Part shown: positions 35,601-47,600 of the stretch, in pieces
Layout: each line of letters opens with the position of its first letter
Position numbering within the stretch: the stretch's first letter is position 1
NCBI GenBank assembly: GCA_013398295.1
Contig: VZSF01005563.1
Span: 121,525 to 185,524, forward strand
Direction: 5' to 3'
From: Chionis minor
Lineage: Eukaryota; Chordata; Aves; Charadriiformes; Chionididae
Length of the DNA stretch: 64,000 nt
Position numbers and translations under genes: made by a program
The notes under the pieces: model-generated
Seen by the model: only the letters and a program-made list of their open reading frames with translations
What the model was told of the DNA's origin: nothing
The model's database searches: none

Positions 35601-38600
35601 AAGTAGTCCTTGTTTGGTATTTTATTTGTTTAGATTACTGTATCTGTTAAGATAAATAATAACATTAAATTCCTGTATCATAGAGTGATATAATTTAATG
35701 TGACCCGGGATCATTAATTAGGCAAACTAAAAAAAGAAAGAAAATTCAAATCAACTGTATCATTGCAGTTACTTTTTAGTTATGGTTTCATTTTTTGTTT
35801 TAACGTAACTGTGCGCAGGGAGGGAAGAGCAGTTCTAAAAATAGTCAGATTTGAGTTTATTTGAATGGGGATAGAGTATAATACTCTGTCTTAAACTTGG
35901 TTTAAATTAGGGCCTGGCGTTTTCTGTTATGTCCTCCTGTTGTTTTCAGTTGAAACAACATGATGTGGAAAGAAACCAAAGACTGGAAAATCCTAGGTTT
36001 GAATGGAGTTTTCACATTTAAAAGTAACATCATAACTGTTGCACATAAGAAACCATTACAGATTTTGGAGTATTCATGTGATATAAAGTAATGTACAGTT
36101 ATCAAGTGAGACATCTGTTGTATATTAGCTTTGATTTTTTCAGTTATATTTGGAGATTAGCTAGTATTTTGATGATCTAATGCTAATAAAGCACCGATGA
36201 CAGTTTCAGTGACAAATTCTTCTGAAAATCAGTTACAAGTTCCTTATATAACAGCAGTGGAAATCTGACCTGGCTCTCGCTGTTTCTGGATGTTTAAACT
36301 AAACACTTTATCTGCTAATAGGAGAAACTTTGTATTCATAATAGCAAAAAGGTGGATGCTTTATTTCCGAGAAGCTTTTGAAATACTAATTTTCTGCTTC
36401 TGTATAGTGCTAGTTTATTGTAACTATGAAACTTGAGTGCAAAAGTGATAACATGTAGATCAAGTAATTTGTGGCTTAATCCAGATTCATTCATAAGTGG
36501 GATGATTGGAGCAAGATGTAGTTTTGTTTCCATTTTGCAAGCTAACATTTTTTCTTACCTCTGCTGTTACTGTGTGCCACTGTATGCTTGCAGATATATA
36601 TAAGAAGTAATAATGTATTTCCTAAGAATGCTGGAGTTGTAATATTAAAACATCTCGGGCAGATCTGTCAGAGATATGCACCAAATTGTGCATATGTTTA
36701 CATGAAAAGAAGTACAAACTACTGTAAATACAAAAAATGAGTTGTCCAGATAAGATTTGTTTTTACATATTTCTTAGCCTGCATTTACATTCTTTATTCA
36801 GTTATTTAATTTTTATTGTTATTAAGGAACCATGGACTGCATAGTAAGTAGGTGATATATAGACTATAAACATCTGATAGTCTGTGATAAGTGATATAAA
36901 TATTTGTAACACATACAGTCTGTACAAAATGTCTGAATTTATTTTTGTTAGGAAGTTAGGCTCTGTAACAATATGTTTCTACAATGCATGGATCTCTAAC
37001 CGAAATTATGAAAAAAGCCATATGTGTGGTAACCATTCCAACTGCAGATGTAATCTAAAAAAAATAAATCACACTATCATCTTTGTCTAGGAGCCACTGA
37101 AAGTGGGGAAATGGTCTGTACAATATGTCAGGAAGAGTATTCAGAAGCACCGAATGAAATGGTTATATGTGATAAATGTGGGCAAGGTAACTAGATTTTT
37201 TTCTATTTACTGCATTTTAAAAGATGCTTTGATTTGTTCTATGCTGTGACTGGCTGCTCAAGTTTTAGCCCTTAGTGGCTATTAACAGCTTAGTGAATAA
37301 TGATAATCCATGTTAAAGTGACTAACTCTTGTTCTGCAGGTAAGGTTTATTTTTTCCACTAAGAAAAACTTATAAGACTATTTTGAATGCATTAACTGAT
37401 CTTCCTGACCAGATTTTTGGCACTTAATGGTGGATAATGCCTTATAGTTGCATTAAAATTATATATAGTTAATTCTGTCTGAGCTTCTTTTGCCGTTTTA
37501 ATAATACTTTAAGTGATCATTTTTTTTATACAGGTTATCATCAGCTGTGTCATACACCAAATATTGATTCCAGCGTGATTGATTCAGATGATAAATGGCT
37601 CTGTCGACAGTGTGTTTTTGCAACAACAACAAAGGTCTGTTTCTAGAAAAAAATTTTTAATGCATCCCATATTACATGCATACTTTGTTTTTGAAGTTGA
37701 AACAAAAAAATAAGTGGTGCTTGAAGTCATTTCTTTTTTGTTAACTGTGATCTGAATGAAGTTTTATATGTTGAGAATTAATATTTATTTCAGAAATAGA
37801 TTACATTTGGCTTTCAATTTTTAAACAAATATGCTAGTATTAAAACATAAGTATAGGTGGAAGTATTTTACTTGATGATAGACAAATTTTTGTAACTTTC
37901 AAATTAAAGAATTTGAAAGTTTCAGAAATACGATACTGTTTTTGTAAACTAATGTATTTGTTTTTGCCCAGAGGGGTGGTGCGCTTAAGAAAGGACCAAA
38001 TGCCAAAGCACTGCAAGTCATGAAACAAACATTACCATATAATGCAACAGATCTTGAGTGGGATGCAGGTCATAAAACCAATGTCCAGCAATGTTACTGC
38101 TATTGTGGAGGACCTGGAGAGTAAGTAAACAGATAATATAGAAGAACTTTTCTCCATGATTCAGCTGCAGACTTTGGCCTTATTCGTGTAGACTTTTACT
38201 TGTGAACTTGTTAGTTTGTTTCTATTGTGTGGAGGTATTAAACTCAATGAATTTTATTTTTTTTTAGTGTCTCATGGGAAATGCATTATTAATGTCTTTC
38301 CTTCTCCCATCAGATCTTTTGGTTCGTTTTAATTTTTTAGTGGGACCATAACATAACATCACAGTCCATTCTTGAACAAGCAAGAATTTTTTTTTGCATT
38401 GCTACTGTTAATGTGTTCAGATTGGATGGAGTTTTTTCTTGATCTTCTTGGAATTCTAGGCATTGCTTTTCTGATGTTAACTCACCTCTGTCATTAGTCA
38501 TGAATATAAATGTGTCTAGAGATTAGTTTGTTAAATTGTCTGATTCTACCATAGCATCATACCCTGGATTGCAGTTATTGGTGAGGAGAGAATTTTTTCC

Positions 38601-41600
38601 TCTTATGGCATTACATATGGCATCCTCTGATGGTTCTTTCTTACAAGAAAGCCAAGAGGAGGATTTCTCAAGCAGGTGGAGTCTGCATGGATGAGTGAAT
38701 GAATAAAATAGCGTTGAAGATTTGAAGTCAGGGCAAGTCGAGAGTCCCATAAGGAAGTGAAGCTTTTGAGATTATACTCACAGGACAGAGTTCTGGTTTG
38801 AGAATTTTGCAGGCTTGAACAAACATCTCCTTCAGTTTTGCATGGCTCCTTTTCTCAAGGGAGAGGATGAAAAAAGGAAAAGAAAAAAAATGTAAACTGT
38901 GAAGTTCATTTTAAGGATTCAAGTAGTTGAATCCCGAGAACAAATGTTTGTAGCTCAATGTGGCTGTGCAGTGCTTTGGAAGATAACAAGGAAGCTAATC
39001 TAGTATGTGAGAAGGGGCTTATATGGAGTTACTGAATTCTTATTATCAACCGTTAAAAGGTGGTTGTCAGAGGAAATTAAATTTTTCTTAATTTAATAGT
39101 TTAGTTCATGCCTTTACTGGACTATCTTGTATTATTCTTAGTCTTTTCTAGTAATGATTCATTATGGAACTCTATTACTGAAATACCACTACAGGCAACT
39201 GTTTGTTTTGTAAACTGTGAGAATCACTTTGGGTCAGAAGATCCCTTGCTATATAATGTAAATGAAGGGGGAACAATCTGCAGTAACTTTTTTAACACAT
39301 CTTGTTTTTCTTTCTGTTGGTGAAGCTGGTATCTAAAGATGTTGCAGTGCTGCAAATGTAAGCAGTGGTTTCATGAGGCTTGTGTGCAGTGCCTCCAAAA
39401 GCCAATGCTTTTTGGTGACAGGTAAGAAACTTAAGCTGTACTTTATGGTTGTTTTTTATTTAAAATCGGAGGGAATATCACATATGAGCTTTTATTAAGG
39501 CATCCTTAGTACAACAGTATTTCCCAGAAATGGGGTGAGCTGTATGTAGGAGATTATATGAAATAAAGCATGTGTTCAGGTGCCAGGAAAATGCGGTTCT
39601 TCTCAGTTTAATGAAGGAGGGTGGGGTGGTAGAGAGGATAGTTAAATTAATGGGTAGTTAAGTTCAAATTGTTACTGACTGTGTTCCACTTTGTGTGGAA
39701 CTTCATTATACTATAGGTGCTGGCTACTGGGAAATTGGAAGCTTTAAAGCACTCCACTTTAGTGGGCCTGTAAGTTAGATAAGGGCTTTCAAGTTCACAT
39801 TGTGTAGGTGACTAATCTCTTGTATGCAAGAATCACCGTGCTTCAAGGTAGGCAGCCAGTGTGTGTGTGCAGTAGTAGTTTCCTACACTAACAGTGTAGG
39901 GAACTGGAGAAAGCTGTAAGGATAGTCAGACTGAACGGAGTCTGCATATCCTCTGTTCATGTGTGATGAGTTGGGACAAAAAGGAAATGAAAAAGAGTGC
40001 TGGTCTGTGCTTTCATTTTAAGAGGAACTTTGAGCGGTTGGAACAGATGAGAGACAAAACTGGAGAAGGGAATAGCTGTTGATTGTGCTGGAATATTTGT
40101 ATGAACGAACTGAGTTAGGACCCAGGAATGCATGGGTCCTCTACAACAGGCTTACAACGGGGCACAGGTTTCTGCATTTGAGAGAATGGAGCATGGGGAC
40201 ATTACAGATCATCTACACTGATGTAGTCACAGGTTGAGGGACTTTCTTAAGGAGTGTAAACAGTGGTACCGGGATAAAATTGAGGAAGTACTTTTATCTG
40301 GTCTGGTAGGTACCAGCACAGATTGTGGAAGCTGAAAGTAGAGGATGAAGGGACTCTCAAATATCGTATGGCTGGATTTCAAGCCTGTTCAACCTTTTTT
40401 TAATATAAATAGTGTGTTAAAACATTAAGAGTGTGTGTATAGACACCCACCACCCAGCCGCATGTACACATACATATGTATATATTTTTAGGTTTTATAC
40501 GTTCATTTGCTCAGTTTGCAGTTCTGGACCAGAATACCTCAAACGTTTACCCTTGAGATGGTAAGTATGAATTTAAAAAAAGGGGAGGCTGGTGAGTTGA
40601 ATACATGCTCTGCTTTTCTTTTTTGGTATATTCCCTACAAAAAAAAAGAAACCTACTTGCTCTCTTGAGTTGTTTCCTGTGTTGTTCTTACTGCTTGTAT
40701 GAAAAGGGACAACTTTTTCTTCAAAGTTTGTCCTTAACTGTAGAGATATATTGCAATTGTATGCTCTTGGGTTTTATTCCTGGGATTGTTCAATAAAGTA
40801 TCAAGCAACTACTCACTTGGATACGTGAAGGTTGAGATACCTGAAAAAAGTCTTTTTTGCAGTTTTAGGATCCTGCCATTAGATAAGCCATATGTAGCGA
40901 GTACTAAAAGTACATGTGTTGACATATTTTATAATAGTTTCCTTGATGAGATTAATGGTTAGTTGCAGTTTGAAGTTTTTGAACTAAAGCATGTTGGAAA
41001 TTATATCCAATTTAGTGAATATATGTGCTAACACATATATGGTGAAAATTACCTTTTTAAATATTAATTCACCAGAATACTTGTATGAATTCAGAGTTGA
41101 TATATTCAACTATGAATTCAGACTTACTTGAATATCTCATGGTTTAGACCAGTTTTGGAGTTTGAAAGAACATCATGACAATGAGATGAGACAGATGAAA
41201 GTAAGACTCGAAGCAGAAGGAATCACTTGAGGAAGAGAAATGACAAGAGACTTCATAATGTTGTTCCCTGGATTAAGTTGTGCTTTGGGTTCCTCTAACT
41301 ATATAGTGCTAATATATCTTCTACTACATTATCTCAAAGAAAGGCAATTGAAAGAAAAAACCCTTTTTTCCTTTCTGTGTTTTATTCAAATATTTCTGAA
41401 TTCTAGGGTAGATATAGCACATCTATGCCTTTACAACCTAAGTGTTATTCATAAGAAGAAATACTTTGATTCGGAGCTTGAACTCATGGCCTACATTAAT
41501 GAAAACTGGGATAGATTGCATCCTGGTGAGGTAAGTCACTGCAATACTCTTAGTTTTCCTCACAGTACATACATACATCCTAAAAGTTAGTGACCTATGA

Positions 41601-44600
41601 ACTGTTTTATTCTGGATGTTAAATCCTTTATTAAAATCTATTAATCTCAAATAATGAGACCATCTTTAATTTCCTTGCAGATATAGAATGCTTTTTAAGT
41701 GGTGTATGTTTTTGAGCTGTAAAACTTCTCAAGTGGTCCATGGAACTATTCTTTTATTATTTGCATGGCAACTGTAATTATTTATACTCAAGTGTTTATT
41801 CTGTTGCATATATGTATTTTCCTTTTCTTTCATTTTATAATTCTCATAGTTCTTTTGTATTTTCATGTGCACAGACCAGAAAATCTAGATGTAGACCTGA
41901 ATACAGAGTATATTGCATATGAAGAGATCTTCAAAGTCTCTAAGGTGTAACGCATAACAAATTATTGTACACAAACATTTCCTCTCTCCTTCCACTTCCA
42001 AACACGAGGATGATCAGTTCATGTCCAAGTGTAAAGATTGTTTTGATCCTTTTCCAGTCTGATCCTGCTACTTGTCAAGGTGTCTTGGTTTTAGTTCACT
42101 GCTATACTAGGTATTTTTCCAGCTGTTTGATTTACTGGGCTGTTACCTTAGTGTTAAAGGAAATCCACTTCCCCAAGCAGAGTGACCTCTTTTTTGATGA
42201 AGAGAGGCAGTGTAGATAGTTGTTTCTGCATGTGAGGTTGGATGCAAAACTTCTGTCTGAATTGAAACTGACATGCTGCTAGTAGAGTATGCACTCTTTT
42301 GTACATGAAAATTGTTTAGGGTTTTGAAGTGTTTTAATACAGGTGGCATATAACTGATTTGAAAATTTTTTTATGAGTACATGCTACTTTTGTACTTTTC
42401 AGTAAATTCATAGATCTGTAATCCACTTCTACTAGCAGGCACAACTTGAGAATCAAATATATGTTCCTGGTTTACATAAGTAACTACTTATCATAAATAA
42501 CTGAAAATAAGTTAAATACATATGTTTAGACTGTGAGTGTCAATAGTTTGTTAGACAAGCAAACACTTAAGCATTACTAAAAAATGGCAAGTAATGTTTT
42601 TGATTAAGACATTTGGTTTGGGGTGTATAGCGTCTCTTAGCTGAGTCGTATCAAGTCAATAATTATGTCGTACCAAGTCTTAAGCTTTTATTAAAAAAGT
42701 GCTGCACAAAATGTGGTAAAATGTGTCTTGAAAAATTTGAGGCAAATATATTTTACTACTTTGGTTAATCTGGCTTCTTTATTAAACAGAAATTAGTCAC
42801 AGAAAGAAATACAATGGTTTTCGGGTTTTGTAATATTCTTAGCTTGCCGCTGTTAGAAATGATACTTTGGTTTCTTTAGCTGCTTATAACTGAATATGAG
42901 GAAAAGTTTTTTAGCCATAGGCAAGATAGGAGTAAATGGTGGAATTATCAGACCTCAGAAGCCAGTAATTTTTAGCATGTTGTTATACCTCTGGATAGCA
43001 ATGGATTGTACTGAATGCATATGGTAAAGATGTGTAAAAGCAGCTGTTACTTTCTTTGGCTAAAATAGTTGAATACCTCAACTTTAGTAATCAGGTAGCT
43101 TGACTGTGAATTTTGCCCAAAATTGTGTTAAAAGGTTGTTTTTATGAGTATGTATACTCACTTACTTAGCTGTTAACTAAAGGTGGGGTTTTTTGAGCTA
43201 CAACTGTTGTACAGTGTGCTCTGTCGTATCCACACTAATAATGAAACTTATAAACTATTTGTCAACTATAATTAAAGATAAACTTACTGCAGAGCCAATT
43301 GGATATAAGTTCTGGAACAGTTTGGCATAACAACTGAAATATAGTAGCTTCACTGGAATTTAAAAATAGCCATCTAATTATAAAAAGTAATCTTATTTTA
43401 AATTTTGTTATATAAATGTTGTGTCCACTTCTTTATAGTCACCACCATACTTATTCAGCTTTATGTCTCTCTAATTCATAGGTTTTCAGTTTTTTCAGAG
43501 ATAAGATTCCATGGTAGCTTGGTAGGGACTAGCTACTTCAGGCTTTGGTGCAAGAAAGGAGGTTAGACTGGATCTTAGCAAAAGGGGCATGAAAATGGAT
43601 TTACTTTTTTTAAGCTCTACTAACTCTTCTGGGCCTCTTCCATTTTTTTTGTATCACATTGAGTAATGTTGGCAAAAATGGTAATTGAGTCCTATGGCAG
43701 GATTTTGGTTAAAATGTTCACCAGTAAAATAACTAAGTTCTTGTGTCAATATAGTTATCTTCTGCTTGCAATCTCAATTAATTTGGGAGTACATAATGGC
43801 ACAGAAGTATTCTTGTTAGCAGTGTTGGAGGAGGGCAAGCTACTATTAAGTTCTTTGAGAATACTAAAACTTTTTTGATGTATTTTTCTGGCACTTCTTA
43901 AAAGTGAAACTTAAATTCTTTGGCCTGGGCTTGATTCTGGCATGAATTCTGTGGATATAAGTCACAGAATACATGAGATAATGATGAATATCCTTTGGGG
44001 TTAGATAGTTTCAACAGCTAATGCTTCATAAATGTACTTCACGTCCAAATCCATAGTTACAGTAACTCAAAGTAACTGGGATCTTTCTATTACTAAAGAA
44101 TTTGACGGGTTAAATGATTTCTTAATACTTCACAGCTGGCAGATACACCAAAATCTGAAAGATATGAGCATGTACTGGAGGCATTAAATGATTACAAGAC
44201 CATGTAAGTTATTGGTACTTTTTATTTTAAATGTTATTTACCTGTTTAATATGATGTAGATTACAGTCTTCAGTCTCCTTTGCTCGGTCTATCTGATAAT
44301 CGCTTTGGCTGCAGATAATGTTTAAATTTGAAATACTGTTTCTATTTCAAACTATTACATTACATAACTATTTGAGTGGAACCTAGATAATGAGGAAAAA
44401 AAATGCTTTAACTTCCATCCTCTTTCTACTTTCTGTATTTGAGGATTGTCTTAGGGGAAAGGGGAATAAAATCACATTAGAATGAATATTCTAATTTGCA
44501 TAGTTTTGTTTTGCGCATACACTGGCATTTTAAAAGTTGCTTTGCCTGGGGTCAGAATTTTAACAATTAATTTTAAATCATCTAGGTTTATGTCTGGAAA

Positions 44601-47600
44601 AGAAATAAAGAAAAAGAAGCATTTGTTTGGCTTGAGAATTCGTGTTCCTCCTGTGCCACCAAATGCTGCTTTAAAGGCTGAAAAAGAACCGGAAGGAACT
44701 TCTCATGAGTTCAAAATTAAAGGCAGAAAATCATCTAAACCAATCCCTGATGTGAGGTAAAATAACCCTGTCATTCTCACAATGTTATGGTAAATTGGGG
44801 TACTTTGGGTATATTTTTGGTGCCTATGAAAAAGGCCTCTTCATTGTATAATGCATTTTTTTTAAAATAATTGTAAAAATGGATGTCCTGCCTAAACTGT
44901 GACAGTAGACTATTTTAGACTATTTATGGGAACAAGGTCTTTAAATGAATTCAATTAGGTTTCTATTAGGATCCTTTTTAAAAAAAAAAAACCAAACCAC
45001 TAACAAAACCCGCAAAAAACCCGCAAAACAAAACATGAAAGTTAGCAGTAAGAGCAATAGAAAATATCCCAATTTTGCTAATAGGTGTGAAACAATCTCT
45101 TGCATTTCTGGAGCTCTCATGCAGTAATCTAACTAGAACTCTAAATAGGAAGTATGAAGTGAAGTTGTAACTGGTATTAGTAAATCTTTTTTACCAAGTG
45201 TGATCATATGAATAAACAACATTTAACACTTGATTTTCCTCTTCAAAGTTAGGGAGTCAGTAATGTCACTAAAAAGATCTTGTATCTGCGTATCTTATTC
45301 TAGAGGCAAAAATATCTACGTTTGTATCTGACAATTTTGATTTACCAGAATAACCTCATTTAGTGCAGTGTCTTAGCAATAGACATCTGATCGTGTATTC
45401 ATTGCCAAAGGAAAATGTCTTCAATAAAAATGATCTTCAATAATACAGACAAAATATAAATTTTCTTCTAGGGAATTAAGTAATGGTATAGAAAGAAAGG
45501 GGAAAAAAAAATCAGTAGGTCGTCCACCTGGTCCTTATACAAGAAAAATGATTCACAAAACTCCAGAGTCGTCTCCTCTGGTAAGGTTTTGGATATTTTA
45601 TCCCACCCCGCCTCCGTACCCTGATTATCATTTTTGAATCCTGATATTCCCTCATTCACCCTCAAACCAAATTGATACAGCAATTAAAATGTGATTTGAG
45701 GTACTTTTTTTCCTTTTTTTCTTTTCCTCCTTAGGATAATGAACCAGTTCCAGTGATAGAGAGCCCAGCCTTGGAATTACCCTGCACTGTTGGGTAAATG
45801 AAAAAATCTCTGTAAAACATTATAATACCGTGGCATTTATCTGTTTGCTCAGTTTTTAATATAAGATTATTTTCGTTACATGGCAACCCTGTTATCTTGC
45901 ATATCAGGAAATCTGATGGAACTGCACATTCATCCAATACCTCAGATGTGGAATCCACAGGTGCTGCCAGTATGAAAGAAACTACCTCATCTAGCATTTC
46001 CAGACATTATAGGTAATTATTTGATTACTCTATCTGCTACAAAGATTAAGACTTGTAGTGTATTCATTTTAATAAAATCTTCTGAAAGGGGCAATAGGAA
46101 ATGATTAGTTCAGCAGTACTTCACCCTTAATGAACAGAAGTTGCAGGGATCCTACAAGAGATACCTTGCCAAAGCATGATATGTAATGTTCTAAGTCTGG
46201 CTTTTTAAAACCTGAGGTTCTTTTGTACTTCCAGTCATTTCTGAATCTTTTTGGCTAACTTCCCTGAAAACTGGGAATCTATGTGGTTCCAAAGGAATTA
46301 TTGTCTAACAAGATTCATGAAGATAGACGCTTGGGTGAGGAGACCCAAAGCAGCAACCCACACTTACAGAAAGGCAGACAATTTTCTGTGGCCTAGTCAT
46401 TGTCAGTGCTGTTTTGTTGGCTTTGTGGATTGTTTCTGTTGTTTGGGGTTGGTTTGGTTTTTTTAAAGTCGAAGCTTTGGCAAAACAAAGGTAGAAGGTA
46501 AGGTAGGAGGTTGACTTCAGGTATGAGGCAGCCGTAGTAGATGTGAAATGGAGGTAAGGGCAGAACTGGTGGGAGAGTGAATAGGGAAGAACTGAAGATA
46601 TTGCAAGGGGGTATATAACATTGAGGATGTGGTGATTCGCTGGGATTTGGAGTAATAATGGGTAACCGAGACTCAGAGTAGAGCTATAAATTGCATAGGG
46701 AAATCTAAAGAAATGGGACAAAAGAAAACTTGTGTGTTGTACACAGAACTAATAAAGACAAAGTGAGGGGTTTTTTTTGTGTTCACTAGCTACTGTTGTT
46801 TGTTGATGAAAAATATGTAGGTAAATTACATCTATTGAGAAAAATTAAACTCCATAAACTCTTCCTAAGCTTAGTCTTCTCATAAAGGCCACAAAAGTTG
46901 AGTTGATGTGTACCCTGAATTAATTTTAGCAGCTTCTGTTTTTGTAGGTTTGTGTATTCATGTTAAAGAATAGTAAGTATGCTGTAATTTTCTACGGTCC
47001 ATAGAGCATGAAGAATTTTTGGCATAGTCTTCATAAATAAATTATTAACTACAAACAACTTCTGTGCAAGTAAATTGTTACTTGAACTTTTCACACTCTC
47101 AAGGTTGGCAAATATAAATTTCTCTTTCATTGAGGTACATAGATCCTCGGTCTTAATTTGTCTCCTCTCTTTCTGGTTTGTGCTATCAAGTGCTTTCGTG
47201 AGTTGTTTTTGTGTGCATTACTGCTACAAATAGGCTGTCTTCAAAAACTCATGTTTAACTTAGACTTCTGAAATTGTTACCTAAGGGCTTAAGTCGCTGT
47301 TTTGTATTTCTGCCCTTTATTCTATGCTTTTTTTGTTAAAAAGATGCACTTTTTTCTCAGTATGTTACATAGGACTCTTGAACATCAAAGCTTGCATACC
47401 ATTTAATTTAAGACTTCGTCAAAGATATTTTAGTATGTGCGAATTATAGATGTAGTTTTTACATAGAGATTTATATCTTGGACACTTAATATTTGGATGA
47501 TGGTTTATTCTTGGGTAATGTCAGAAAGTTCTTTTTTCATTACAGATATAAATCTAAGTTTTGAATATACGTGTTTTTCTAGCCACATATAATAAAGCTT

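Noticed and set aside
35423..35650. ORF that runs from exon 3 into the following intron
   Set aside because: It is MTF2 exon 3 read through the GC donor; the part after 35585 is intron and soon stops.
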